From the NCBI RefSeq assembly GCF_019112545.1, contig NW_025064888.1:579383-643382 (forward strand): DNA of 64,000 nt, given 5' to 3'. This DNA comes from Guyanagaster necrorhizus (lineage: Eukaryota > Basidiomycota > Agaricomycetes > Agaricales > Physalacriaceae). The position numbers and the translations under genes were made by a program. The notes under the pieces were generated by a model. That model was given only the letters and a program-made list of their open reading frames with translations. It was not told the DNA's origin and did no database searches. Each line of letters begins with the position of its first letter. The first letter of the stretch is position 1. This document shows, one piece after another, positions 45,224 through 60,500 of the stretch.

Positions 45224-45677
45224 AGCTTTTCGTCTCTTCATACAGACAACGGATTCATGCATACCCGACACGATTTTACATATAGAGTTCCTCGGTCTAT
45301 GACCAAAGGACTTCATTGGACATTGCTAAGTAAATATAGTTTATATTTTATTCGCACGAGATAGAGTACCTTGTAGTTCAACTGTTGCTTCATACATCCT
45401 ACACCAACACCAATATTTATTCTGTACAGTAGTTTTAGTTGTCGCCTCTGTTATTATATATGTTTTCACGTCAAATATCGCTGTGGCGGTTTGGAACAGA
45501 GACTGCCACTCGCCGGCCTTTGCCGAGCATAGTTATCACGTGTGACTCCGTCATCCTGCATTATTGACCCGGTTTGTCTCGTTAAAACAAGTTCCAAGGG
45601 CAAACGCTCGCCACATCTACTCCTCTTTTACTCTCCTACTTCCACCTCTTCCGTCAAACTCTGGTACCTGCCTTCCG
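45224..45677. other. Intergenic region upstream of poly(A) polymerase
   Basis: About 450 bp. It contains TATATA-like AT-rich sequence near 45400-45460 and a CACGTG E-box palindrome near 45538, either of which could serve the poly(A) polymerase promoter. No gene was seen. Confidence 0.4.
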
Positions 45678-48434
<2,757 letters not shown>

Positions 48435-50661
48435 GACCCCTCTATCTCGCCTTGACGGCTTGGATTATTCATCGGTGCTATATTTCTTTCACAGGGACCG
48501 TCACCGCCCGTAGAACTTGATTCGCTCTCTTGTCCGACCCTGAGTACACACGGTAACGGTCTCCTTGAGCGTTGTCGGTATTGTTCTTTCTTAAATAAGT
48601 TGCTTCTTTCACAAAAGAACTTGCTTACTTGTCCTAGTCTCGTTATATCGAATCTCTGGTATCTGTTATTTGTATGGCGTCCGTCCTCGTTACTTTTCGA
48701 GACATAACATGTATTTTATATCAATAATATCTCTATAAATGCTTGTGTGCATGCATTGCCGGACGAAAGGGCAATTCATATCTATCTTTGTCTTCGGGCG
48801 GTATTGGGTGTCCTTTGTGCACTTTTGTAGCCGTCTATTTCGCCGTCTTTTGTCGTCGCCACAGTACGGTACGGACCGAGAGTAAAAACTTCTTCGTCTT
48901 TTGTTTCAAGGGGGGCTAGGAACGGGCATCCTTTCGGTACGTAGTAAGCTGCTGCAAAATACGAAGTGTTGGGAGTTTAGTAGACAACAGATGAACATCA
49001 TGGGCAGTGCTTAGGCGTCTGCTCACTTTTGCATAACTGAACAGTGAAACGAAATCCGATAGATACGCTGCGGGTAGATCTGAGTTCTCATAAAGCCGTA
49101 CTAGTAATTAAGTTGAACCCGGATTGGGGTACAGATCTAGAGCCGGAGGTTATAATTGGTGGATAATTTAAATCCTCGACTTCCCCCCGGATACCCTTGC
49201 GTCACAAAAGCCATGTATGGCGAAAATCAACGCTTGCTTATCTTGGTGAGGTGAGTCGAGCAAGCATTACGACAGCGCACAAGCAGGAAAACGGTCCGTG
49301 ACATGGGCAAACAAACGTCGAGGCGTACTTGCACCGAGCATTGTGAACGTTAGGGGAAAACTATAAACACGTTGACCGAAACGTCGTCGTGGCCATAGTG
49401 TCGCAAACTTGGACCTGTTGCCTGGGCAAACCGGGAAAAAAGTGAGATCGATCGAGACTTTTCCATTATTAGGTTCTTGCTGCAATTGTTGTTGCACTGC
49501 AATATTCGAAGATTTCAATCGATGGAAAATGAGCAGGGTGCAAGGCTGGTAAAGATATTTGCTTGACACTACGTGTGTGGCGGCTAATATGAGAGCCCCA
49601 GGCGAATATACAGACGGAAAAGTAAACTGAGGTAAAGTTTAAACGGAGAAAGCTGAAACGGGGCTGCCGTGAGCCCTCAGTTGAACACACTCTGACGATT
49701 ATTGCTATTGAGGGGAAAGGCGTCAAAGAGTGGCTCCGGGCTATTAGGCCCGAGAATCAGTGTTCCGGTGGCAACTAAGTCGAGTTGTAGGAGCCGTGTA
49801 CTTTTGGGCAGTGGAATACAAAACATTAACCATACGGATGAAGCAAGTATGGGCCCAGGGGCGACTGAGCGACGTCTCAAAGCTCCCAGTCAATGTATGC
49901 ACCAATCATTTCATTACTTCCCTCCATAAACTCAGCGAGAACCTATAGTTGAGCCAATCGTCTGGCTTATCAGCCGCACTTTCTCTCTTTTTTTAAGTAC
50001 GCGCAGGCCTTACCTGAAAAGGACGGTTATAGAACTACTACTATAAGGCACTGCAAGGGCCTCAGGTCATACCGTCCTTCACGGGTAAAAAGAAGATTAA
50101 ATAAAACCCCGACGTCACATGTGGCTCCGACGAACGGGTTCGCATGTTACTGTAAGAAACAGGACGGTTCCTGATGATCCTACACAATTGATGTATACCA
50201 CCCTTAGGCTTGAAGCTTTGGGACCCTAACACCAACTAAATACAAGTTGCGCACCAATACATTTGAATGAAAATTGCACAATTTACATCCGTGGACGAAG
50301 GGGACACCGCCTGGGCCTGCACCTGCCAAGAAAGAAGCATGAGGATCATTCGTAGCAATAATCTCGTGCACAATTTCAAACCACGCCGCGCAGGGTCCCA
50401 GAATTAAAAACGACCACTTGTAAATGCAAGGATGAGTGAGAGTCAGGTTAGTCAAATTGTAGACATGCGTAAAAGCCTAAAATCTCCTCAAGAGTCACCG
50501 GAAGCAATACACCGCGAGTATGGAGTATGAAAAAAGTGACAGCTATACAAATGTCTTTTTTCAGCAAGAATACAAAACGGCTTCTGCCCTTTAGAGCGAA
50601 CAGAATACGAGGGAGAGAGATCCCAGATCCAAGTTCCAGCATGATCACGGAAACATCCATG
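48435..50661. other. Convergent intergenic region
   Basis: About 2.2 kb between the 3' ends of poly(A) polymerase and the GH3 gene. Frames are short and unrecognised. It presumably contains both 3' UTRs; no repeat or RNA gene was seen. Confidence 0.5.
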
Positions 50662-53600
50662 TCAAAAGGACCCTGTTAAACGAATGTCCTTGATGGAGGC
50701 TCCAACGTAGACTGTAAAAGTGCCCGAGGGTTTCACCCATGATTGACTCGGAACGTCCCATATGCTAAGATACAATTAACAGTGAAACATGTCGGTATAA
50801 CGACATCTCACCTCATTTCCTTCTGGGAGATAGACATACTAACGGTCCTCATCTCTCCCACCGCTAGAATAACTTCGTCGAAGCCTCTTAGCACCTTCTC
50901 AGTTTCACCGGCACTATCGGGAAAACCAAGATACATCTGGGGAATCTCGGTCCCGTTAAAAGCCCCGGTGTTGGCAATATTGAATGATATCACTTTGGAA
51001 CCCCCAGAGGAAGCAATGGAAAGAGACGAGTATGAAAATGTTGTGAACGACAAACCAAAACCAAATTCGAATTGCGGAGCAATTCCTTGTTCATTCATGT
51101 AACGATAATCAAGGAGCAGTTTCTCGGTGTAGGTAATCTAAAAAAGACAGTCATGAGTTGCGCAGAAATGAAAAGCACACGGAACGTGGACATACGGTGG
51201 GAAAGCCCAGACTGTTGTATACAATTTCGGTGCCATACGCATCTTCGTCCTATCAATTACACGCATCAGTGCCTTGCGAAGAGAAGTGTCTGTCATTGCT
51301 CACATATGCGATGGAGAATGGGAGCCGTCCACTAGGATTAACGGCTCCCCATATAATGTCAACAAGACTAGGTCCGGTCTGTTCACCGGGAGCGCCAGCG
51401 TATATCAATGCCGATATGTTTTCGTGCGTACTCCACTCCAGATAGACCGGTCCAACAGAATGCACAACCACAACAGTATTGTTACAGACAGCTGCAACAT
51501 CTTCGATCTTAAGATAAAGAGCGCAATTAGAACAAGTTCTAGTAAGATCACCGCCTTTTGACTTACGAGACTGCCACCCTTGTACCAGAGGTCCAAATCG
51601 TTCCTATCGCCCATATTGCCATCTACGATGTCATAAGCACCGAGCTCGCCACTCATTCTAAATGTTGACCCAAGATGAACGACAGTCCACCATACGAGAA
51701 AATAGAACTGACGCATTTGCAAATACAATAGCCAGATCCTTCCCTTTCGCGGCTGCGGGACCAGCGGATAAGTCGTTCGACAAGGACGAAGTTATCGTTG
51801 CCGAATTTCCGACGAATTCGGTAATAGCATCGATTGGCGGGACAATGTATTGCAACGAGTTGGTACCAGAGCCCCAGCTTTCAAAGCGCCTTAGGTGAGA
51901 ATCCCATTTCTATGTACAGAAAGGCACATACCCAACGCTCATCGTCCCGTCGTTACACTCCCCCAAGCTATTACAGTCCAGGTTTGGCATCTTGGCATCC
52001 TGGCCAACTATAGCGATCGTCTTGATCCTCTCTTGCGCCACTGGAAGACCTCTTACAGTCACCCCCGAATCGGACCCTCAACACAGAATCAACACATCAA
52101 CATACGGTAGCACGCGGTACAACCTAAACATACCAGTTGTAGTAGTTCGGTCGTTTTTAAGCAACACGGCAGAAGCGGCGCCAATTTCTCTTGTCAAAGC
52201 AGTATGAGCTTCTGACCGAACTGAGATGCCTAGGTTCAAGTCCCCAGAACCGTCAGGCTCCTGAGCGTCGAAATTGATGGCTGGGTAGTCCTGGACTCAG
52301 GCGGTTTGAGTCCACGGAAGGAACAGACGACTTCGACAAACTCACGGAGTCCTGGCCGAGACGAAGGAAGGAAGCGAGTACTCGGACAACCATTTCATTG
52401 AGTGTCTGACGGCGAAAATTTCGTTAATACGAGACGTATTGGACTAGAGAGGTAAACGCTCACGGTGACGGAAACATCTCCGTCATTCACTGCGTTATTC
52501 AGGCCTCCATTGCCGTACACGCCGCCACCTAATGTGCAGGTAAACTATAAGTTAAGAAGGTATCCCCGGTTAACGCTACGAGCATATTAATAATTACCTA
52601 TCAAGAGAAAGTCTCCTGGTTGTTCCATGTCTAATCCGGCGTTCGCATTATCGCTGGCGGAATCATGCGTAGCACCCCAATCCGAGACAACGTAACCTGT
52701 GATGCTACGCCTGAGGCACAGAAAATGCCCCGGACGCTTCAGGATACTTACCTTGGAATCCACCCTGTCTTAACAACCCATTTGAGCCGATAAGAGCCTC
52801 ATTGTGACAAGACGACGTTTGGTTGAACCGATTATACGCACACAGGACGGAAGAAACATTGGCCTGGAAAAGGTTTCCAGTTCATCGACTAGCACATGGG
52901 GATGGAGGACCGAGGCACATACATCGATGCTCCGCATGAAAGGCCACCAATATATTTCATGAAGCGTCCTGTCGTCTACGTCCGCGCTTAGACCGTACCT
53001 AGAAATCGTATGTATAAAAAAAATCACCGCAGAAAAAAGAATGACATGCCTGAGAAAAAAAGTCATAAGAAGCAGGACTGACGCGAAATTCTATTATTAC
53101 CCATACCTCCAATGCTCCTGATTATTGGCTATGAAATGCTTCGCGCAGGCCTGAACACCCACGCTCTGGATGCCGACTATCGTTTCGTATGCAAATTCAC
53201 CGTTCAGGTAAGGATCAGGGCCGGCGCTAAAATCAGGACAACATAATCAGGACGCGCTGCGCTATCATTCAATGCAGAGTGTTTCACCTCTCCCATCCTC
53301 GTCCAGCTTTGGGGTTTCTCATCTAATTTTTCGTAAATCATCTTTGGAATACGGCGACAAGACGCATATTCTCACAATATCCATAGCCGGACCGAGTAAG
53401 ACGCTACGGCGCGTTAATAAGGGTCGGAGAAAATGTGGGAAGCTTATTCTTACTGAACACCCTTGCCTCTGAATTCTTCGGCGAGTGCCACACCTCTTGC
53501 TCGCATCAGACGACGGCTAAACGTACTTGCGGCATTAATACCCGTTGGGAATCCGGTAACCTCCTTGACAAGCCGTACACCAGCGGGACCGTCGTTAAAA

Positions 53601-54029
53601 CATATAGGCGGGATAGTAAGGGTCGTTGATGATAGCGTTATGGACCGGCTAGGGGGGGTAATATTTCCTACACACCGACCTATGATAATACAAATACAGT
53701 GTCAAAAGAGGAACCCTCAAAGAGTGACGAAAATCGAATTAAAACGTACTACTCCATTCCCCGACGCCAATGACCAACCCTAGCTTTTCGGCCTGTGTCA
53801 GCTGTTGGACGGTCTCATTTGCGAGAGAATAGGCTTCTTCCCAAGAACCTGTTCGGTTGTGAGAAAAGCAAAATAGAACATGGAGATGAGGGTGCGCTAA
53901 GTACGTTGTGTGAATGCCTGGACGCCGCCAACGCCTAGCCAGCACAATAGGCACAATCTGAACACGCGCAAAATTGGCGGTAGTGGTAACCACATTATCG
54001 ATAGTGGTTAGCGAAAGGGAGAACAACAC
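50662..54029 (-). CDS. Glycoside hydrolase family 3 beta-glucosidase
   Basis: More than ten exons on the minus strand can be aligned in order with GH3 enzymes: '[20 protein letters not shown]', '[12 protein letters not shown]', '[20 protein letters not shown]', '[11 protein letters not shown]', '[20 protein letters not shown]', '[17 protein letters not shown]', '[20 protein letters not shown]', and the nucleophile motif '[20 protein letters not shown]' (Asp of SDW). Later exons carry '[20 protein letters not shown]', '[20 protein letters not shown]', '[11 protein letters not shown]' and '[17 protein letters not shown]', then a fibronectin III-like C-terminal domain ending '[17 protein letters not shown]'. 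GH3 enzymes release glucose from cello-oligosaccharides, usually extracellularly. The 5' end is unresolved: no ATG in frame with the first conserved exon was found. Confidence 0.85.
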
Positions 54030-54807
54030 GGAATTCGAAGAAGCACACTCATTCCCATGATAACAGCTTCACATTATTATATGTTTAATGTTTTTAGCCA
54101 CCGGGCCTTTGCTGATGGAAGGCAATCCCCCATGGCCGTCTGTGCATGTGGGTTGGTGCCAACCATCAGAATAAAGACTTCACGCCAGGTCATGGCGCCA
54201 GAGCCTTATGACTGGATAGTAGATGCTGAGAGGAAGAATGGAAAGTGCGCCCCTTCGAAATGATCCATATTGGGAGAGCTGCCAGGGACAGCCATCACAA
54301 CGGTCCGGATTTTGGAACTTACTGTTTCTGCTCGACTTCACCGAACTGCATGGCACCTCTCGGTATTTGGGTTGCTCAGGTATTTTCATGGAAATACTAA
54401 ACGACGTTTACACGTATTGGCCTTTGAAATCGATGTCTTCCGACATTTGCGGTTCAGTGCTCCATACTACACGTAAAAACGTCATGGAGTCTTGAGCGCT
54501 TAAGCTCTGCTCAGTTTCAAAGGCATATCGTTATCCAAATCGCTGTTCCGAGAGCCTAAGCCTTCCGCGGAACGTCAGATTTGAGTAGGATTTGAGGAAC
54601 ATGTAACGGAAAGGATGATAACTTTAGTAAGATTCGCATGTCCATCTGGCGCAGATTGCAAGTAACTGTTCCACGGAAGGTTATACGCAGGTGGAGCGCA
54701 AGGACAGGAATTCAAGTAGAACGATAAACGTCCGGCAATGATATACAGATATGTCATATTTACAAGACTATTTGCTACACATTATATATTTCATTGTATA
54801 CGTACCA
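54030..54807. other. Region between the GH3 gene and YAF9
   Basis: About 780 bp. It should contain the true first exon and promoter of the GH3 gene and the 3' end of YAF9. A minus-strand ATG near 54196 opens 'MTWREVFILMVGTNPHAQ', but it does not join cleanly. Nothing else was recognised. Confidence 0.35.
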
Positions 54808-55735
54808 CTACGAATTAGGTCCCACAAGCTTCTGCAATTCTTGCAGTTCCTTCTCTTTCTCAATCAAGGTATTTCTCAGCTGCTCCTGCTCCGCCACAAC
54901 TTTCTTTTTCGCCTGCTCAAGTCGGTCCGCCTCTTCCTTCTCCATCTCCTGGCTGAATTCGGGTGTCTCTGCCAATCTAGTGTCTTTCAGCGTGTCAGGG
55001 TATGCGATGTGGAAGGGAACCGGTCTCCTCTTAGTCTTTGGGAGGGGCGTCGGAGGATGAGCGGTGAGGGTGTGTAAGAAGCTGTTGAAAGGTTCATTGA
55101 AGACGATTTCGTCGTACTGCCAAGAGTGTACTGGACCGGCTTTGAGGGCGACATCCATAGAAGGGATTTCTGGTTCCCCTGGACCAGCCCATGGGTGAAG
55201 CTTGAGGTGATGGTAAACAGAGGAGGCCTTTTCACCCGAGTCGGCAATATAGGTTATACGAATGAGAATGTCAAATTCACCCCATCTAGTACTTCGTTAG
55301 TTAGGGAACGTATGGAAATGAGATATAGAGACGCACCCTGTCTCTGTCACCTCAAATGGAGGCTTATCGACGACTGTTGGCATTGACAGATTAGAAGAGG
55401 GAACCTACACAAATTCAAGACGAACCTCTGCTTGGATTATTGTATGTATCATGCAGCTTGAAGTTGACGCGTTTGATGAAATAGCTAAGATCGTCTGCAC
55501 CGCCAACAACGTCTGAATCTGGAACAGATGCGGCACTACGGACAGCGACTGTCCAGCGATGAGTGTGTTCATGGCGGCTAGGATCTAACGCAGCTCGTTC
55601 CTCCGGGGTCAAAAGCGTAGCGGTGTTTCCGTATATTATAGGTCTGAATATGCTGAGACCCTGCCAACGTTCCTATGAACGTGAAAGAAAAGGATAACAA
55701 GGAAGACGCACTCTAACGCGAACGCGGTCGGCCAT
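54808..55735 (-). CDS. YAF9: YEATS-domain protein Yaf9 (GAS41)
   Basis: The ATG at 55735 (MADRVRVR) is spliced to 'GLSIFRPIIYGNTATLLTPE', then 'HTHRWTVAVRSAASVPDSDV', 'DLSYFIKRVNFKLHDTYNNP', 'ETGWGEFDILIRITYIAD' and 'SSVYHHLKLHPWA', which cover the YEATS fold and its aromatic acyl-lysine cage (HDTYNNP and WGEFD segments). The C-terminal part ('DEIVFNEPFNSFLHTLTAHP') and a final coiled coil of Glu/Lys/Gln heptads ('EKEEADRLEQAKKKVVAEQE') match Yaf9. It is a shared subunit of the SWR1 and NuA4 chromatin complexes and reads histone H3 acylation. About three introns. It is head to head with the COX7A-like gene over 105 bp. Confidence 0.92.
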
Positions 55736-55840
55736 GGCGAAAAGGGTGCAAGTCGAGCCTCGGCTCTTTCCCTTTTGGCTGACCGCGAAACCGAACTCCG
55801 ACATCGCCCGCTGCCTGCCTCCTCACCATCAACCACCACC

Positions 55841-56267
55841 ATGAGTATCATTGACGGACTTGTATACCGTAAGACCTCACTATTTGCTTGGTCTAGGGGA
55901 AACATATCGATTTATGTGGACTTTTAGGCAAATACGATATCATTGACAAACAGAAGTTCTGGCAGGTGCGCTGTCGTTTTACAGCGGTTGTTCCTGCAGG
56001 CTTATGGTCCGCTTGTAACTCTGATAGGCTGACACAAGGCCCGTGCACTTCCGCGCTCCCGGAAGGCCAGCCAAGCTTCGTTAGTCGTTTGCAGATATAC
56101 GCTTGGAGCATTTAAAGGATGATCACTCTATAGGCGTATTTTACGGAACCTTTGCCTTCACCGCTGCGTACGCCATTTATGGAGTAGCTTCTTTGATTCT
56201 CGTGTGTTCCACCTCTTTTTGTCGCCGTATGGATGAGCTGACATTATTCTAGGGAAAGAAGAAGTAA
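55841..56267 (+). CDS. Small mitochondrial inner-membrane protein, cytochrome c oxidase subunit 7A-like
   Basis: A 63-residue protein from five exons: 55841-55868, 55928-55965, 56039-56042 (4 nt), 56095-56201 and 56253-56267. It reads 'MSIIDGLVYRKYDIIDKQKF', then 'WQAHIRLEHLKDDHSIGVFY', 'GTFAFTAAYAIYGVASLI' and 'LGKKK'. The 'DKQKxxQ' segment before a short linker and one membrane helix, with a Lys-rich end, resembles COX7A/Cox7 proteins of respiratory complex IV. The family assignment is moderate, as such short proteins evolve fast; a subunit of another respiratory complex is possible. The 4-nt exon is required to keep frame between the two conserved halves. Confidence 0.6.
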
Positions 56268-57542
56268 ATTATGTCGTGGGGTCCTATAAGCTACCAATCC
56301 AATATCAATCGAACTAAAGCGTTCGCTGTAATGGGTGCTTTCTCTTAAGTGTCGATCCACTTTCTTTTCTAACTTACTGAGAACTCGAGAATCATGCCCG
56401 AGAGGTGGGGTCTAGCCCCCGTACTTGATGGCCTTTCAGTGTTGTCCGGCGTTGGGCGAGGACATGTCAATGATGTGGGTTCTTCTTTACATGGAGATAC
56501 CCTATGACACGGAATCCTGTAAGGCGATAGTGACACCTAGTCAATATGAGCCATTGCACACCTTGGCTTCGATCTATGCAGTACCGTCATATGAAGTTGA
56601 CGTCGTGCTCGCAGCCAGTGGATCGTGATAGGTCAGGTGTTCAAATCTGTGCAGGTTCTTCAGTTCTTTGAAAGATGCTGAAAAGTGTGAAACTGCATAC
56701 CGTATGCCAGTGATGCATCTTTGTCTTTACGGGCATCCAGGGCATCCATAGGTTAACCGCTAGGCGCCCATTGGCCAAGACAGTGGTTCTCCCGAAAGGA
56801 AAGTGCGGCCGTTATATGGAAGGAATGAAAAATTCCTGACGCTGGTTGATGATCGGGTTGAACCTAAATCACTAGCGCTCAGGCCTGCGCTTCCATTTTC
56901 AAGGTGTCGAACTTAGTCGTCGATATCTTAGGACACCGCGCCTGATAAATTACGGTGGCATTCATGTACCACATGTATTATGGGCATTGAACGTTGACCC
57001 AGAGTAAACATCGAACTCAAAAAGATTTCAACGGTATAGATTTGGCCCCGAGGTACCGAAGATTTGGCAGGCGTGTGGAATGGAGTAGGTTACTCAAAAC
57101 ACTGCCGTCAACACTAGGAGACGTGTACAAGGATTCGGAACGGCAGATGTCCCGATGCCACAATAACCTTCGTGGAAGAAAGATACCAATAGGCATTGGG
57201 AATTTTGAAACGCGTGAATCACTGGGTCGTATTCAGGCTGCAGAAGCTGAAGGGGCGTGGGAGATGACGGGAAAGAGAAACGTGAAGGTTCGAGCACACC
57301 GTAGATATCGCCTTTTAAAAGTTCCGTCGAGTCTGGTGTTGATCGCTGCACATATACGTCGTCGTCGAGACCGACGTACAAATTTAAATATGTTGAACGC
57401 TGAACGTCGTTTCATGATGTCCAAGTCTCTAACAGCACTAACAAGTACAAATAACGCATCTCCAGTTTCCTCATTCACGTACCGCCAACAGCGACGTCTC
57501 TTTCCAGTACTCAGCCATACAAATGCACTGGAGCCCATTATC
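56268..57542. other. Region upstream of ATR
   Basis: About 1.3 kb. No gene was recognised. From about 56994 a frame stays open in phase with the ATR start for 183 codons, but the sequence is basic and does not look conserved. Confidence 0.45.
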
Positions 57543-60500
57543 ATGAGCTACGGAGCTCCTCAACCTTTTCCTCCTCTCGCTGATGTTCTCAATACTATCT
57601 CAATAGATTTTCATGCTGAGTTTCTGAACTGGATGAGAGGATGCGCCGTGCAGAATGATAGGCAGGTCAGTCTCACCGGCATGGAGGCTGTGATAACGCA
57701 GCTGTTGGATACTATTCCCCCCTGTGGGTCTGTGTCGACTGCAGAAGCCGCCCGGAAAATGGCACCAGTTCCTAGTGTTTTGGAGTCGATCGGAGAGGTG
57801 TTGAGTATCGATAATTGGAGGGAACCCTCGTTCGTATGGACCGTGGTGTCAGGACTGCTTCGCCTCATGGCTGTGATGGAGTCATGGAAGAAGGAATCAG
57901 AAGAGGCTGCTTCTCTGCAGGCAAAGGCCTTTGACCGCATTGTGGATATCTTGCGGAATCTCGGGGGGACCTTTGTGAAGGGCGTTCCACAGAATGCACA
58001 GCGTACCCAGTTAAGAGAGATGTTTGAAGAGTGCCTACATGCCATACACGGTACCCACCTCCTTCGCGCTTATTTTCTTTGCCGCTGATTTAGGTCTAGA
58101 ATTAATGGAGACTCAAACGCTGTCATATCCTATCCACGTTCGAATATTGCAAAAGCCCAGACTCCTGAAACCTGGAGACTTGGCGGTGAGTGTCAATTAT
58201 TATAGCCTCTAGCCTTCTCACGTCCTTTCAGGCCAATAACAAAAAGAGTACATGTTGTTTGCAATCCTCCTCTGATGCCCTCTGCTTTATGGTCACATTG
58301 CTTGAGATTTGGACTTCTTTTATGTTGCGATCAACACAGCTACAATGGTTTCTCCATGATTTCGGACAACGACTTGCTCAGGAAACACGGTCTTGTTTTG
58401 ATTACTGCATGTCTGCAGTTTGCAATCTCGAGCCTGTAGTGCGCTCTGAAGGACTTGTCAGAATCATGTCCTTGATACCTTCCTTGCGCTCACTTTCAGA
58501 GAACGAATTATATCATTGGCATTACATTCTTCTCCGCTTCCGACTATTTCAAGGACCTAATTCAGGCTGGGAACATATTGATCGGTATCTTGCAAAGGAA
58601 TTGGCGTCGAGCTCTTTCGTTGCGCCATCCAAGTCGGACTTCCGCGAGATCGTCAGGCTATTGGCATCGGGTCGATGGCCTAAGTCTGTAGAGGTATATC
58701 ATTTCGTTGGGCGATTGAGGATCTATCCAACTATCTTCATAGGAATGGGCATTTTCCCTCTTCAATTCGTGTTTGCCTCATATAGAGCGAAACATTCTGC
58801 GTTCCTTACAAACTGCCATCGACTTCGGGAGCGAGCGCAATGAAATCGCTCAACGGATGCTTGAAGCTCTGCCTACAGTAGCTACGGTTATTCCCAATGA
58901 GTCACATAACGAAGAGCCCTGGAAAAAGCTTTTGCGGACAGCTACTGAAAAGATCATATTACCAGAAGCTCTTGACTGGATGGATGATGATGTCAATCTG
59001 AGCGATCGGCGGTATATGCAGCGAGCCATCGACGATATTGTAGGACAATATTCAAGGTTAGACGCCGTACGTGTGATCTGAAGGGTGGCTGATCTACGCG
59101 AATTAGGCCTCTTGAACAGTCTGTTACATCATACCGGTTGTCTGTCATTGATCAACTGCAGGAGTTCTGTGCTCTCCTGCGCCCTGATGCTCAGCTGTCA
59201 ACTGTCCTGCTTTGTGTGGCTTTGACGCAGTCGACTCTTGATGGAAAGCCGGAGGAGATCACAACGGAGGTACGGAAGCGAGCCTTCAAAGTTATTACTG
59301 ATCTAGTCAAATTCCATTCCTTCGGCGATGTTGAAGAGCTTACGGTGGCCCGACAAATGATCTTTTCTGGTATGACGGATACTGATAGAGGAGTCAGGCT
59401 GGTTGCTGGGTTTGTTTTTTTTGCGCATTGTCTAGATGTTCAGAATACTCATTCTAACTTAGCCGAGCATTGCAGAATTTTGTTCTCTCCATTTCCCGTA
59501 TGAAACGGGGCGCCTCCGGGGCTCAAGCAACGCTATTTTCTCAACTAAATGATTTAACGGATGGCGCGAAGCTCCCTACCAAGGATACAATCATAATTAG
59601 TGTCGGTACTATAGGAAGGTATATTTATCATTCGAGAACAACAATTTGTCGTGATCGAGTTGTATCATTGTCAGGACAAAAGACAAGGAAGTTCTCGGCC
59701 ATGTTCTCTTTTTCTTGCTTTCACAATTGGGAAGGTCGAACCCAATACTCAGAGCAGAGGCGTCTACTCATGTAATCGTTCCGTACCTTTCGCTTTCTCT
59801 GGTACTAATCTTCCCTTCCATCAGATCATCTCTCTGACTAAGTATCACAAGAAAGCAACTCCCTATCCTCTGTTTATTCCCTATATGGATCGTATTGCGC
59901 CGTATCTCGTTCTCCGTATTTGCACGCAGCCCAATCTTTTGACGGAAGCTTGTCGACTGGTGATGGTTTCACCCCGGCATATGATACAACTTACATTGCG
60001 CTATACGCTTCCCGTCATATTCGCAAAATGTGATCAAAAACTATTAGAGGATGTCGCAAAGCAATTGGAATCGAAACCAGCCACCCTTTTGATCAATGAG
60101 TGTCATAGGGTTCTCGCACATATCTATCTTCTGGACCAACCAGATCAAACCAGCAAGGCCCTTACATTCGTGACGGACGTTCTGACAGCAGCGGCGCAAG
60201 CAGATACGATTGATATCCAAAGCTTGGTGAAAGGATTCATCGTCCCCGTTCTTGCTGACTTGGTCATTGTTTTGGGCGACGAGAATCCGGACGTCGCAGC
60301 GAAGGTATACTTGGACTACGTTTGATGATAGTTCCTGAAGCTCATTTATCCATCCCTGTCAGGCTGTTCCCGCTCTTAAGAGGGTGTCAGAGTCATTGAT
60401 TCCTCCGAATGTCGCGGGGCGATCGCAGACGATACTAGATATCGGAGTCTTTCTTAAGCAGTACATGTTGGGCTTGATTACGCATATCAACGAGATGCTG

